The notes: generated by a model from the letters alone, not told the origin. 64,000 nucleotides of DNA from Vibrio marisflavi CECT 7928 (GCF_921294215.1 NZ_CAKLDM010000001.1:186001-250000); one strand, 5' to 3'; counted from the first letter of the stretch, positions 1 to 9,301 are shown. A program made the numbers and translations.

Positions 1-2
1 AA

Positions 3-542
3 TCCGGCCCAGTGGTTATTCCAATGCTTGCTTGGCGTGTCGATGAGCACGTTTATATTCATGGTGCTAACAACAGCCGACTAATGCGCAAACTTAAAAC
101 GGGCGCACAAACTTGTTTAACCTTTACTTTATTTGATGGTTGGGTTTTGGCGCGTTCGGCATTTCATCACAGTGCGCACTATCGATCCGCGGTGGTATTT
201 GGCCAATTTGATGAGGTGGAAAATAAACAAGACAAAGATCGATTGTTGAATCACTTTATCGAGCAAATCGCACCGGGTAGAACAGATGAAGTGAGGCTCA
301 GTAATGACAAGGAGTTGGCCGCAACCACTTTGTTAAAAATCCCTCTAGAAGAAGCGTCGGTCAAAATCAGCAACAATGATGTTAGTGATGATAAAGAAGA
401 TTTGGATCTACCAGTGTGGGCTGGGTACATCCCATACCAAACGAAGGTTGGCCCACTTAAGCCTATCGCGGAAATAGCGGACACGTTAACAACGCCTGAC
501 TACAGCTGCGCCTATGGAAATAGATGGAAGGCCGCTAAATAG
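3..542 (+). CDS. FMN-binding pyridoxamine 5'-phosphate oxidase-like protein (5' end outside window)
   Basis: The reading frame is open from the first bases of the window (S-G-P-V-V-I-P-M precedes any convincing start), so the N-terminus lies to the left. The visible 180 residues resemble the split-barrel flavin/nucleotide-binding family that includes NimA-like proteins, with IHGANNSRLMRKL, CLTFTLFDGWVLARSAFHHS and YRSAVVFGQ as the recognisable core strands. Members bind FMN or related cofactors; the substrate is unknown here. The conserved C-terminal stretch VWAGYIPYQTKVGPLKP also fits. The stop codon lies in the loop of a terminator hairpin. Family assignment is fairly secure; the exact role is not. 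Confidence 0.75.
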   Translation, partial: SGPVVIPMLAWRVDEHVYIHGANNSRLMRKLKTGAQTCLTFTLFDGWVLARSAFHHSAHYRSAVVFGQFDEVENKQDKDRLLNHFIEQIAPGRTDEVRLSNDKELAATTLLKIPLEEASVKISNNDVSDDKEDLDLPVWAGYIPYQTKVGPLKPIAEIADTLTTPDYSCAYGNRWKAAK

Positions 543-550
543 CGGCCTTC
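527..550. terminator. Perfect 10-bp stem between convergent genes
   Basis: GAAGGCCGCT and AGCGGCCTTC form a perfect 10-bp stem around the 4-nt loop AAAT, which contains part of the upstream stop codon. It lies between two convergent genes, so it probably stops transcription in both directions. There is no strong U tract on the + strand. Confidence 0.6.
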
Positions 551-572
551 GATTAGAGGTGATTATCGTTAA

Positions 573-2534
573 CTAAGCGTTGCTATCCGATAGTCTTTCC
601 GAGCTTGAAAGGTGGATGAAGTGCAGGTGCTTTTCATATTGGGTGATAGCATCTGCGATAACTTGCTCTTCGGTGTAGCCCAGCACATCGTAATCTTGGC
701 CTCCTTGATGGAGGAAAACTTCAGCGCGGTAGTACTGGTTGTACTCTTCTTCTGCATAAGAAGGTACAGAAAACGGAATCAATTTGATGCAATAGTGAAA
801 GTCCGTTGCGTCATCCTTGTGGACAACCATGAGCACTTGCTCCTGATTTTCTTCCATATCGACCGAAAAGCCAAGACTGACAAAATGCTCAGACAGTTTT
901 TCAAGTGCTGGGATGGCAACAGACAATATGAAACTATCCGCTTCTTTCTGTTTCGGGTGGCTTACGAGTGCATCCAATCGTTCTTTCCAGTTTACGTTGA
1001 CTTGAGAGTACTGAACGATATTAGTGTGATTGTTGACACTATAGTGAAGCATGTAGTCTTCTCTGAGCGCTTTTAACAGGCTGTAGCAGAATACCAGCAT
1101 GACCAACATAAATGGGAATGCACTGGCGATAGTAAGCGTCTGCAATGCTTGCAGGCCGCCCGCAAAGATAGTGGTAGCAGCGATAACGCCAATCAGTGCT
1201 GTCCAGAACACTCGCTGCCAGACAGGAGTATTGCTTTCACCACCTGAAGCGAGGTTGTCGATAACAAGGGCACCAGAGTCAGCAGAGGTAATGAAAAACG
1301 TAACAACAAGAAAGACCGACAGCAACGAGAACAACTTAGCCATAGGGTAGTGTTCAAAGAACACAAACAAGGCTACGGGAACATTGCTGTTAACGGTTTC
1401 GGCTAGTTGGGTTGCACCTTCTTGAGCAATTGCATGAATCGCCGAGTTGCCGAATGCTGTCATCCACAAGAAAGTGAAACCTGCGGGGATCAGAAGTACG
1501 CCGATGATAAATTCACGGATAGTTCGACCTTTAGAAATTCGGGCAATAAAAACCCCAACAAATGGTGACCAAGAAATCCACCAACCCCAATAAAGTAGTG
1601 TCCAACCACCCAGCCAAGACTCTTTCGGTTGATAGGCGTAGAGGTTAAAGGTAGAGCTCACCAAGTTACTTAGATACAAGCCCGTATTTTGTACAAAGGA
1701 GCGAAGAATTAACTCGGTTGGCCCAAAGACAAGAACACCAATAAGCAGAATAACCGCAGCTAGAATGTTTACGTTGGATAAAAATTTGATGCCTTTATCT
1801 AAGCCAGAGACGACGGATAGGGTGGCTAAGCAGGTTATCGCAATAATCAAAACTAGCTGTAACGTACTGCTTTGCGGAATATGGAATAAGAAGTGAAGTC
1901 CGGCATTGAGTTGCTGCACTCCGTATCCGAGTGAAGTGGCCACACCAAACAGTGTTCCAAGCACAGCAAATGTGTCAGCAATGTGCCCTATCGGCCCGTA
2001 GATCTTTTCACCAATCAATGGATAAAATGCGGAACGTGGCAGTAGTGGCAAATCGTGACGATAGCTAAAATAGGCCAGAACTAACGCGAGCAACGCATAG
2101 ATTGCCCAGGCATGAAGTCCCCAGTGGAAGAATGTAATTCGCATTGCTTCACGAGCAGCTGCAACGGTTTCAGGCGTGCCAACAGGTGGCGCCATATAGT
2201 GTAGAACGGGCTCTGCCACTCCAAAAAACATTAAGCCAATACCCATGCCGGCAGAAAAGAGCATTGCAAACCATGAGATATTGCCAAACTCTGGCTCTGA
2301 ATGATTGGGGCCTAGTTTAATATTTCCTAGACGGCTGCTTGCTAGTAGCACGACGAAGATAAGAAATATTGCGACTGATAATATGTATAGCCAGCCTGCT
2401 TTGGTCACCAGCCAATGCTGGAACTGCTTAAGTGTTTGTGCGCTGAGTTCTGGGTATAGCGATGTAAACGCGACGATCAATAAAGCAAAAATACACGACG
2501 AGACAAAAACAGGTTTGTTGATTTTTGTAGACAT
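573..2534 (-). CDS. BCCT-family (betaine/choline/carnitine) transporter, BetT-like
   Basis: Encodes a 653-aa inner-membrane secondary transporter of the BCCT family, which takes up quaternary ammonium osmolytes such as choline or glycine betaine. Diagnostic segments are SAGMGIGLMFFGVAEP (about residues 94-109) and the aromatic substrate-box helix WTLLYWGWWISW (311-322), followed by FVGVFIARISKGRTIREF. About 12 membrane segments end near residue 500. A hydrophilic C-terminal tail of roughly 150 residues follows, as in BetT-type carriers whose tail senses osmotic stress. No bet genes are adjacent, so substrate is unproven. The start ATG is preceded by a long A/T-rich leader. Family is certain; choline versus betaine specificity is not. 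Confidence 0.92.
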   Translation of the reverse strand: MSTKINKPVFVSSCIFALLIVAFTSLYPELSAQTLKQFQHWLVTKAGWLYILSVAIFLIFVVLLASSRLGNIKLGPNHSEPEFGNISWFAMLFSAGMGIGLMFFGVAEPVLHYMAPPVGTPETVAAAREAMRITFFHWGLHAWAIYALLALVLAYFSYRHDLPLLPRSAFYPLIGEKIYGPIGHIADTFAVLGTLFGVATSLGYGVQQLNAGLHFLFHIPQSSTLQLVLIIAITCLATLSVVSGLDKGIKFLSNVNILAAVILLIGVLVFGPTELILRSFVQNTGLYLSNLVSSTFNLYAYQPKESWLGGWTLLYWGWWISWSPFVGVFIARISKGRTIREFIIGVLLIPAGFTFLWMTAFGNSAIHAIAQEGATQLAETVNSNVPVALFVFFEHYPMAKLFSLLSVFLVVTFFITSADSGALVIDNLASGGESNTPVWQRVFWTALIGVIAATTIFAGGLQALQTLTIASAFPFMLVMLVFCYSLLKALREDYMLHYSVNNHTNIVQYSQVNVNWKERLDALVSHPKQKEADSFILSVAIPALEKLSEHFVSLGFSVDMEENQEQVLMVVHKDDATDFHYCIKLIPFSVPSYAEEEYNQYYRAEVFLHQGGQDYDVLGYTEEQVIADAITQYEKHLHFIHLSSSERLSDSNA

Positions 2535-2954
2535 AAATAATCTTGATTCGATTTATCGAAATCTCAATAGATAGGAAAAATACTGGGATTGAGCTGATTA
2601 TTTTAGGGCCAGCATTTCAAATATTTATTGTAAAGTAACAATAAATTAACCATCTCCTTGTAACTTAAGATATTTCAAAGCCGCGCATTGTACCAGATTT
2701 CACCACTCCAATCTAATGTGTGAACAGAATGGTCAATTGATTTTCATTTAAACTATAGCTCTTATGAATGAGAACGGGTAATAAAGCTATTTTTTCGGTT
2801 TAAGAAGGGAGATTAGTATTTTCAAATATAGTTATGAGATAAGTTACGTATAAAGCAAGGCAGGTAGTGCTGGTGGTTCGGTGCAGCCAGTAGCTAATCC
2901 GTTCATAATGACCGCACCATTGTTAGGTTATTCTCTATATCCAGTTGGCAAATA
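2535..2954. other. Intergenic region upstream of the BCCT gene
   Basis: This 420-bp spacer lies between two leftward genes and must hold the BCCT promoter. It is A/T-rich apart from a more G/C-rich patch around 2860-2925, which contains a weak GGTGC/GCACC pairing and ends in a GTTAGGT heptamer. I see no gene or convincing terminator. Confidence 0.5.
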
Positions 2955-3767
2955 TCAGTTTAATAACTCAGGTAACGAGTCGAGAAATTGATAGCGCTTT
3001 CGATACATTTTTCTTTTTGTCCTAGAAAGAGATTCTAAGTCCTTTCTTTGTTGGGCAAGCGGGACACTATAGAATTGTTTCTTTTGTAGATCGCCACCGT
3101 GCTCAGTCCAATAGTTATCGAAATCAAAAGAAATATTCCCATAACGCATAGAAGAGTATGTGTGATATTTATTATTGATGCCAAGTATCTCACTAATTTG
3201 GTTTTTATTTAACCATGTTCTAAGAACTTCTAATATCAGAGATTTAGGCCTTAATCCAAATAGCGCTTTGGTAACTTTTTTCGAAAACCCCTCATCTTTT
3301 TCCGGGCCTTGAACCCCACCGATATAGGCTTTTCCTTGGTAAATAGTAAAAGAGATAACGTAATAGTTTTCTTTGAAATCGGTTAAGCGTAATGTGAGTT
3401 CACCTTCTTTCCAATATCGAGACTCGTAAGAAAGAACAAAGTGATAGGTCTCGTCATCGACAGATATATCGGCAATATTAATGCCTTTGTCGTATACATC
3501 AGAAAACCCTTGATTAACAATCCAATTATGATGTTCAACAACCATACGCATTGCTTGTGTTCTGGGCAGTTTCAGTGCCAAGTATGGTCTCATTGGTTTA
3601 GTGAAAAATTCAGGATGGTGATTAGTGATCGCAAGCCTAGACTGTTCATTCAAATTAGAATAGAGGTAATTCAAAGGCTTATAGTAAAAGGCAGTTCTAA
3701 CCATGAACTTAGCTATCTTATATCTATTCCCGGGATAAGATTGTTTAGACAAGCTATAAATATTCAT
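2955..3767 (-). CDS. VirK/YbjX family protein (DUF535)
   Basis: A 270-aa protein matching the VirK/YbjX (DUF535) family: an N-terminal helical part, the central strands TYHFVLSYESRYWKEGELTLRL and YVISFTIYQGKAYIGGVQGP, and the C-terminal basic KRKMYRKRYQFLD signature close to the end. VirK of Shigella and YbjX of Salmonella/E. coli are linked to surface-protein localisation and antimicrobial-peptide resistance, but the biochemical activity is unknown. No signal peptide or membrane helix is evident, so it is probably cytoplasmic. The gene stands alone and diverges from the DeoR-family regulator. The C-terminal signature makes the family call good; function here is inference from the family only. 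Confidence 0.85.
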   Translation of the reverse strand: MNIYSLSKQSYPGNRYKIAKFMVRTAFYYKPLNYLYSNLNEQSRLAITNHHPEFFTKPMRPYLALKLPRTQAMRMVVEHHNWIVNQGFSDVYDKGINIADISVDDETYHFVLSYESRYWKEGELTLRLTDFKENYYVISFTIYQGKAYIGGVQGPEKDEGFSKKVTKALFGLRPKSLILEVLRTWLNKNQISEILGINNKYHTYSSMRYGNISFDFDNYWTEHGGDLQKKQFYSVPLAQQRKDLESLSRTKRKMYRKRYQFLDSLPELLN

Positions 3768-4053
3768 AATAAAAGGGGTACTAAAAAGGTGTTGGCGATT
3801 CTAGCCAATGTATCAACACAAAAGTCAAATTTACGTGAAAAACTAATATTAGCGTGGTCTACTTTTATGAATTATTTATGACAATATAAGCTGTCGATTG
3901 CTTGCAATGAATTTTATCGATTTAAATTAAACGGAGTGATATTCCTTATAAATATCTAGCATACTTCTACGTCGATAAATAGATGAAATATTTCCCATAT
4001 TTCTGGCTCAATACCTACCTAGCAAAAAAACTCGTGAAATCTCCAATTAAAAC

Positions 4054-4089
4054 ACTTACAATGACTTAAGATTTTAAGTGATTGTAAGT
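4054..4089. promoter_or_regulatory. Large near-perfect palindrome at the DeoR regulator start (candidate operator)
   Basis: ACTTACAATGACTTAA (4054-4069) and TTAAGTGATTGTAAGT (4074-4089) are reverse complements at 15 of 16 positions around the 4-bp centre GATT. The right arm overlaps an alternative GTG start at 4078 and ends 3 bp before the ATG at 4093. A site of this size fits an autoregulatory operator of the DeoR-family gene that follows; that role is inference. It sits in the roughly 325-bp divergent spacer between the VirK/YbjX and DeoR genes, where nothing else is recognisable. Confidence 0.6.
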
Positions 4090-4092
4090 TTT

Positions 4093-4863
4093 ATGACTCA
4101 AGAAGAAAGATTGCTTTCTATGCAGCAATGGCTGCTTGAAGTGAAAAAAATTACCTTAGCTGATGTGTGTGAGCGCTATGAGATTTCACGTGATTCAGCG
4201 CGTCGAGACTTGGTTAAGCTAACTCAAATTCAGGGAATTGAAAGAGTGCGAGGCGGCGCTATTTCGGTTCCCGTGACTGGGCATGTGACCGCTTATCGAG
4301 ATAAACCTCTAAGCCTAGATAAGCAAGAAATTGGCCGCGTAGCAGCAAGCTTAGTAGAGCCTAACGACTTTATCAGTATCGACACTGGCACCACGCTTTC
4401 TGCAATGGCTTGCTATATGAAGCTGCCGGCAACGGTGGTCACTAACTCGATTGATGTATTGTCCCACTTGGCAGATGAAAGCGACATTGACGTACATTTT
4501 GTTGGCGGAAAATTTAATGCTTTTCACCGAGCTATGCTTGGTGCAACAGCGGTTGCACAATTGGCTCAGTATCAAGTGAATAAAACCTTTATTGGTGTGT
4601 GCGCGATATCAGAGAGCGGTTTATCTACAGCCAGTGAAGAAGAGGCAGCCTTGAAACAAGCAATGATCAGTCAAGCTGAAAAGGTCATTTTGGTGTGTGA
4701 AATTGGTAAGTTTGCCCAACAACACTTCTTCAAAGTATGCCAACTAGAGGAGGTTGACGTCATCGTGACCAACCAAGCACCTCCTCAAGACATGATAAAT
4801 ATTATTCAATCCAACGATATAGAACTTATCGTAACGGATCAGCTAGCGAGAACAAAAGTATGA
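4093..4863 (+). CDS. DeoR/GlpR-family transcriptional regulator
   Basis: A 256-aa DNA-binding repressor of the DeoR family. The N-terminal winged helix-turn-helix (about residues 1-55) contains ISRDSARRDLVKL and the family hallmark ERVRGGA. The C-terminal sugar-phosphate-sensing DeoRC domain has the expected SIDTGTTLSAMA, TNSIDV and VGGKF segments. I chose ATG 4093 rather than GTG 4078 because the GTG is inside the palindrome and the protein then starts MTQEERLL, the usual beginning of this family. It overlaps the next gene by ATGA, so regulator, dehydrogenase and UPF0303 gene are probably one operon controlled by this protein. The effector molecule cannot be told from the sequence. Confidence 0.88.
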   Translation: MTQEERLLSMQQWLLEVKKITLADVCERYEISRDSARRDLVKLTQIQGIERVRGGAISVPVTGHVTAYRDKPLSLDKQEIGRVAASLVEPNDFISIDTGTTLSAMACYMKLPATVVTNSIDVLSHLADESDIDVHFVGGKFNAFHRAMLGATAVAQLAQYQVNKTFIGVCAISESGLSTASEEEAALKQAMISQAEKVILVCEIGKFAQQHFFKVCQLEEVDVIVTNQAPPQDMINIIQSNDIELIVTDQLARTKV

Positions 4864-5906
4864 CAACAGCAATCAAAACGGCCGTGATTGGTTACGGTTT
4901 TTCTGCCAAGACGTTCCATATCCCTTTTATTACTTCACTTGAAGAGTTTGAGCTAACGGCAATCAGTTCAAGCAAAGCTGAAGAGGTAAAAAGTGATTGG
5001 CCACAAGCCATGCATTATTTGAGCGCCGATGAACTGTTGGTTAACTCAGATGCTGAGTTGGTGATCATCACAGCTCCCAATGATGTTCATTTTGCTTTGG
5101 CCAAAAAAGCGCTCGAAAACAATAAGCACGTCATCATCGAAAAACCATTTGTGACAGATGTTGCCCAAGGACAAGAGCTGATTGAATTGGCGAACCGTAA
5201 CAACCTCGTATTAAGTGTTTATCACAATCGTCGTTGGGATGGTGACTTTTTGACGATTAAGAAAATGATCAACGGTGGCAAGTTTGGCGATGTGAAGCAC
5301 TATGAATCTCACTTTGACAGATTCCGTCCGGCTGTACGCCAACGTTGGCGTGAACAAGCTGAAATCGGTGGAGGGATCTTGTTTGACTTAGGGTCTCACC
5401 TGATTGATCAAGCCATCACGCTATTTGGTATTCCAAAAGCCGTTACTGCTCAATGTGAAACCATGCGAGAAGGTTCGAACAACGTCGATTATTTCCATGT
5501 AATCCTTCATTACCCAAACAACCTAGCGATATTGCATGCCGATTTATTTAGTGCTGGGCCGAACAAGCGTTTTACCGTAAAAGGAACACAAGGTAGCTTC
5601 GAAAAATACGGACTGGATCCACAGGAAGAGCGTTTGATTGCTGGCGCGCAACCTATAGAAAATACATGGTCAGAAGAAACACCAGACCAACATGGCGTAT
5701 TTTATACGCTTGATGAGTCGGAAAAAGTGCCGTCCGAGCATGGCGGTTACCAACATTATTTTGTGGGCATGGCGCAAGCTATTCGAGAAGGCAAAGATGC
5801 ACCGGTTAAAGCAGAAGATGCACTATGGAATATCAAGCTGATCGAATTGGCAATGCAGAGCAGCCAGTCAGGCCAGACTGTTTCAGTAAACCCAGAGCTA
5901 TCATAA
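4860..5906 (+). CDS. Gfo/Idh/MocA-family NAD(P)-dependent oxidoreductase (YdgJ/IolW-like)
   Basis: A 348-aa sugar or inositol dehydrogenase-like enzyme. The N-terminal Rossmann fold begins VIGYGFSAKTFH with the GxGxxA nucleotide-binding motif at residues 11-16, and the family motif EKPF is at 94-97. The segment GGGILFDLGSHLIDQA contains the conserved D-x3-H expected of the active site. The overall sequence is closest in feel to E. coli YdgJ and Bacillus IolW/IolX scyllo-inositol dehydrogenases, but substrate is not proven. Its ATG overlaps the regulator stop (ATGA), implying translational coupling, and its stop overlaps the next start (TAATG). Cytoplasmic; probably induced through the upstream DeoR-type repressor. 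Confidence 0.88.
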   Translation: MTTAIKTAVIGYGFSAKTFHIPFITSLEEFELTAISSSKAEEVKSDWPQAMHYLSADELLVNSDAELVIITAPNDVHFALAKKALENNKHVIIEKPFVTDVAQGQELIELANRNNLVLSVYHNRRWDGDFLTIKKMINGGKFGDVKHYESHFDRFRPAVRQRWREQAEIGGGILFDLGSHLIDQAITLFGIPKAVTAQCETMREGSNNVDYFHVILHYPNNLAILHADLFSAGPNKRFTVKGTQGSFEKYGLDPQEERLIAGAQPIENTWSEETPDQHGVFYTLDESEKVPSEHGGYQHYFVGMAQAIREGKDAPVKAEDALWNIKLIELAMQSSQSGQTVSVNPELS

Positions 5907-6367
5907 TGAAAGACAAATTAGAGGCATTGCTGGAACAAGAAAAGCAGATAGCTTTCTCCGAGTTCAACCATGAGACGGCATGGCAGCTTGGCTGCGCGCT
6001 AAAACATGCGGCGGAAGAGTTGTCGGTCTCGGTTACGATAGAAGTGTATGCTTTTGAGCAAGTATTGTTCAGCTATGCGATGCTAGGTACGTCAATCGAC
6101 AATCTAGATTGGATGCGAAGAAAACGTGAGACAGTTATGCGCTTTGGCCATAGCTCATTCTACATAGGACAATACAATGCGTCCAAAAACAGAGACTTTG
6201 AATCTCAGCTTCATATAGATGCGCAACAGTATTGCGCTCATGGTGGTTCGTTTCCTATCCGGCTTAAATCGGGTGGTTTGATTGGCGCAGTGACTGTCTC
6301 TGGACTTCCTCAACAAGACGATCATAACTTGGTTTTCACGGCTTTGAAGCAACAGATAGACAGTTAA
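5906..6367 (+). CDS. UPF0303 / heme-degrading-domain (GlcG/HbpS-like) protein
   Basis: A 153-aa protein of the UPF0303 (yeast YBR137W) group within the GlcG/HbpS 'heme-degrading domain' fold. Recognisable pieces are LLEQEKQIAFSEFNHETAWQLG, WMRRKRETVMRFGHSS and the C-terminal GGSFPIRLKSGGLIGAVTVSGLP. I start it at ATG 5906, which overlaps the dehydrogenase stop by one base; an earlier in-frame start lies deep in the previous gene. Position as third gene of the operon suggests an accessory role in the same catabolic route. The biochemical function of these small proteins is poorly defined, and heme degradation should not be assumed. Confidence 0.82.
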   Translation: MKDKLEALLEQEKQIAFSEFNHETAWQLGCALKHAAEELSVSVTIEVYAFEQVLFSYAMLGTSIDNLDWMRRKRETVMRFGHSSFYIGQYNASKNRDFESQLHIDAQQYCAHGGSFPIRLKSGGLIGAVTVSGLPQQDDHNLVFTALKQQIDS

Positions 6368-6386
6368 AATAGTGAGTAAAAAAATA

Positions 6387-6408
6387 CCCCTAGGCTTATG
6401 TCTAGGGG
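6387..6408 (-). terminator. Rho-independent terminator of the acetone-type operon
   Basis: CCCCTAG (6387-6393) pairs with CTAGGGG (6402-6408). Read leftward, the hairpin is followed by TATTTTTTTAC, a proper U tract, so it terminates the leftward operon ending at 6513. The same stem may also slow rightward transcription from the UPF0303 gene. Confidence 0.75.
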
Positions 6409-6512
6409 CAAAAAAGTGTGGCTCGGGGTAATGCAATGAAGTGTTTTACATCTTCATAGGGGGGAGAAGTACGAAAACACTCGCAGCATTAGAACCACAA
6501 ACTCATTTATTG

Positions 6513-7259
6513 TTATCGTTCATTTTTTAAATAATCGATTGCAACTTCACCGTAAGGTAGCGTCAGATCGGCGATGAAGTGGCTAGCTGAAACGACACGT
6601 TTAACAGGCAGCTCATTGACTGGAGCCATAGCGTGAGCATGCAGCTCAAGTGCCGCTGGCCCTGTGTACGCCCACTTCACGTTTATGTCTGTCATGTGGT
6701 AGCGAACAAGCTGGCAAATCGCCGGTGTACCATCAACATCAGGGATAGACTTCACGAGGAAGTTCTGTCCACCAAGCGCTTCTTGTACCGCCAGCTTATC
6801 TAGCTCTTCAAATTTGTAGCCCATCGTGCCAGTCGCGATACGGGTTTTGCCGTAATCTAATGTGCCTAGCAGCGTGTCACCATCAATTTCTAAATTCGGT
6901 GCGCCGAGCTTTTTAGGAAATCCCCAGATCTCACGACCGCCAGCAATCGGTGGGTGGCAATCAAGGAACATAGAGTGCACATATGAACCCGGCTGGCCTT
7001 CGAAGGTGACAGGGATAACTTGCCCTGACTCTTGGAAAGAACCAAAGCCACTAGAGTCAGGCATACGCATGAATTCGTATTTGACTAAAGGTGCTGGTGC
7101 TTCAAGTCCCGGTGGTAGAATGCGCTCTAGTGCTTCAGGATCTGTTTCGTACGTAATGATGAAATATTCACGGTCGACGAAACGATTAGGTGCAACCGTA
7201 TATGCTGGATTACCTTGCTGAACTGGCATCCCAAACGGTAGAGATGTTTTCTCTGTCAT
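6513..7259 (-). CDS. adc: Acetoacetate decarboxylase
   Basis: A 248-aa acetoacetate decarboxylase, which converts acetoacetate to acetone and CO2 through a lysine Schiff base. The active-site segment [15 protein letters not shown] places the adjacent lysine pair at residues 116-117, matching Lys115/Lys116 of the Clostridium acetobutylicum enzyme. Upstream landmarks [13 protein letters not shown] and [13 protein letters not shown] also fit. I start at ATG 7259 ([10 protein letters not shown]) because GGAG sits 6 nt upstream; the longer MSLEII start would lack such a site. It is the last of four leftward genes, after thiolase, ptb and buk, and is followed by a terminator. The neighbours suggest a genuine role in acetone formation. 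Confidence 0.92.
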   Translation of the reverse strand: MTEKTSLPFGMPVQQGNPAYTVAPNRFVDREYFIITYETDPEALERILPPGLEAPAPLVKYEFMRMPDSSGFGSFQESGQVIPVTFEGQPGSYVHSMFLDCHPPIAGGREIWGFPKKLGAPNLEIDGDTLLGTLDYGKTRIATGTMGYKFEELDKLAVQEALGGQNFLVKSIPDVDGTPAICQLVRYHMTDINVKWAYTGPAALELHAHAMAPVNELPVKRVVSASHFIADLTLPYGEVAIDYLKNER

Positions 7260-7315
7260 GATGATCTCCAATGACAAATAAACGCTGAACCCAAATGGCT
7301 CAGCGTTTTAGGTGA

Positions 7316-8386
7316 TTAGTAGTCTAAGATTTCACGTTCGCCGTGCAGTGCGTCTTTAACACCCTGAGCCAAGGCTTGCATTTCATCTTCACCCGGATAA
7401 ACCACCAATTCCGCATCAATAAAGTGGGTACGCTGACCAATCCAGTCAATCATTGGCCCACAATATGCGATGCTGCCAGTAAGGATAATTGCGTCCACGT
7501 TACCTGCGAGCGCCGCTGCGCAAGCTCCGATTTCTTTGGCGACTTGGTAAGCCATTGCTTCAAGAATCTGAGTCGCTTTCTCGTCACCTTCTTTATGACG
7601 GTTTTCTACTTCCATCATGTCTTTTGTGCCTAGGTAGCTATATACGCCACCTTCACCGATAAGCTTTTTGTAGACTTCTTTATAGGTGTATTTACCAGAG
7701 AAGCACATATCGATAAGAGCTAGAGGAGGAATACCACCTGCGCGCTCAGGGCTCATTGGACCGTCACCGCCTAAAGCCGAGTTAACGTCAACGATGCGAC
7801 CTGCTTTGTGAGCACCCACACTCACGCCACTGCCTAAGTGAGCAACGATAAGGTTAACCTTGTCGTAAGACTTTTTATGTTCTTTGGCATAGCGACGCGC
7901 TACGGCTTTTTGGTTCAATGCATGGAAGCTACGAACACGTGAAATATCAGCCATACCAGATAGGCGAGCAATATCGTCGTATTCATCTACCATCACAGGG
8001 TCAACGGTGTACGCTTCTTTTTTGAGATTGACTTCTTTTGCCAGTTCGTGGGCTAAAATGCCGCCGAGGTTAGAAGCATGTTGGCCGTTTAAGCCAATAG
8101 TTGCATCATGCAGGTACTCTTCATTGATACGGTACACGCCACTTTGTAAGTTGCGAACCATACCGCCTCGACCCACAAACTCGTCGATTTCGCTTAGTTC
8201 AATGCCACTCTCTTTAAGAGTCTTCAGGATCAAACCTTTACGATACTCTTTCTGCTCAGCGATAGTTTCGTACGGCTCTAGTTCAGCCATTGTGTGAGCG
8301 ATAGACTTACCAAGTACAAGGAAGTCGTCGTCATAGACAGCGATCTTAGTCGACATGCCGCCTGGATTAATTGCGAGAATCTTCAT
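7316..8386 (-). CDS. buk: Butyrate kinase
   Basis: A 356-aa cytoplasmic kinase of the acetate/butyrate kinase family, catalysing acyl phosphate + ADP to carboxylate + ATP. The N-terminal phosphate loop ILAINPGGMSTKIAVY, the central AHLGSGVSVGAH and NSALGGDGPMSPERAGGIP segments, and the C-terminal ILTGSIAYC motif are those of butyrate kinases rather than acetate kinases (which are about 400 aa). The start has AGGT shortly upstream and follows ptb by 12 nt. Clostridial Buk is known to accept several short and branched acyl phosphates, so acetoacetyl phosphate is a reasonable substrate in this operon; that is inference. Confidence 0.93.
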   Translation of the reverse strand: MKILAINPGGMSTKIAVYDDDFLVLGKSIAHTMAELEPYETIAEQKEYRKGLILKTLKESGIELSEIDEFVGRGGMVRNLQSGVYRINEEYLHDATIGLNGQHASNLGGILAHELAKEVNLKKEAYTVDPVMVDEYDDIARLSGMADISRVRSFHALNQKAVARRYAKEHKKSYDKVNLIVAHLGSGVSVGAHKAGRIVDVNSALGGDGPMSPERAGGIPPLALIDMCFSGKYTYKEVYKKLIGEGGVYSYLGTKDMMEVENRHKEGDEKATQILEAMAYQVAKEIGACAAALAGNVDAIILTGSIAYCGPMIDWIGQRTHFIDAELVVYPGEDEMQALAQGVKDALHGEREILDY

Positions 8387-8398
8387 AAGGCTACCTGC

Positions 8399-9301
8399 TT
8401 ACTCTGCACACTGAGCAATCGCACAAGCCATTGCGTAGTATTTAGTTTCAACAGAGTCTGAACGAGATGGGAAATCAACCGGTGCAATTGTACCGATGAT
8501 AAAGCTAGCCGCTTTCGCTCCGCCCAAGAAAGTGCTGGTTTTGTAGAACGTGTTTGCCGCATTAATATCTGGAAGCAAGATTAGGTCAACGTCGCCACCG
8601 ACTTCAGTATCTAAACCTTTATGCTCAACAGATTCTTTGCTGAATGCTAGGTCGATTGAGAGTGGTCCATCAACAGTACAACCTTTGATGCCGCCACGAC
8701 GGTTCATTTGCGTTAAAATTGCAGCATCAATAGTTGAAGGCATTGCTGTTTTCACCCCCTCAGTTGCAGCGATGACCGCAACTTTTGGCTTTTCAACGCC
8801 AACATTGTGGAACACATTGACGCACTGCTGAATCATTTGCGCTTTTTCGTTTACGTCAGGAGCGATGTTGATACCTGAATCTGTGAACGCAAATACTTTG
8901 TGGTAAGTCGGGATATGAACAAAGCCAGCTTGAGATACTAATTTCGCTTTCTTAAGGCCAGTTTCGCGATGTAGGATAGGGCGCAAGTATTCAGGTGTAC
9001 CTAGCGCACCACGAGTAAGAACGTCCGCTTTGCCTTCCTTTACAAGAGCAACTGCTTTTTGGCATGCCTTGCTCTTATTTTTTTCATCGATTACTTCAAA
9101 TCCGTGAACATCGAAAGCCACTTCTTCAGAAATTTGGAAGATCTTCTCTTTGTCACCGACTAGGATTGGCTCAGCAATCTTTTGCTCAGTGATAAGCTTC
9201 AGAGCTTTTAAAGTGGTGCGATCTTCTGCAGCTGCGACAGCGATTTTTTTAACTGTTTTGCTTTTAGCGATTTCTACGAAGGTTTCAAGTGATTTCAACA
9301 T
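8399..9301 (-). CDS. ptb: Phosphate butyryltransferase
   Basis: A 300-aa phosphate acyltransferase of the PTA/PTB family that exchanges CoA for phosphate on a short acyl-CoA. The length and segments VLTRGALGTPEYLRPIL, FTDSGINIAPD, AATEGVKTAMPSTIDA and PDINAANTFYKT match phosphotransbutyrylases; Pta enzymes are longer and carry other domains. The start ATG has GAGG about 9 nt upstream. It forms a tight pair with buk and follows the thiolase by 56 nt. The natural substrate could be butyryl-, branched-chain acyl- or acetoacetyl-CoA; no crotonase or butyryl-CoA dehydrogenase gene is nearby to make butyryl-CoA, which favours acetoacetyl-CoA or an outside supply. Confidence 0.93.
   Translation of the reverse strand: MLKSLETFVEIAKSKTVKKIAVAAAEDRTTLKALKLITEQKIAEPILVGDKEKIFQISEEVAFDVHGFEVIDEKNKSKACQKAVALVKEGKADVLTRGALGTPEYLRPILHRETGLKKAKLVSQAGFVHIPTYHKVFAFTDSGINIAPDVNEKAQMIQQCVNVFHNVGVEKPKVAVIAATEGVKTAMPSTIDAAILTQMNRRGGIKGCTVDGPLSIDLAFSKESVEHKGLDTEVGGDVDLILLPDINAANTFYKTSTFLGGAKAASFIIGTIAPVDFPSRSDSVETKYYAMACAIAQCAE

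Noticed and set aside
2860..2931. Possible integron attC-like site near the BCCT gene (GTTAGGT heptamer with GGTGC/GCACC pairing)
   Set aside because: Only one side has a core-like heptamer, the arms do not extend into a full imperfect palindrome, and no cassette or integrase is nearby.
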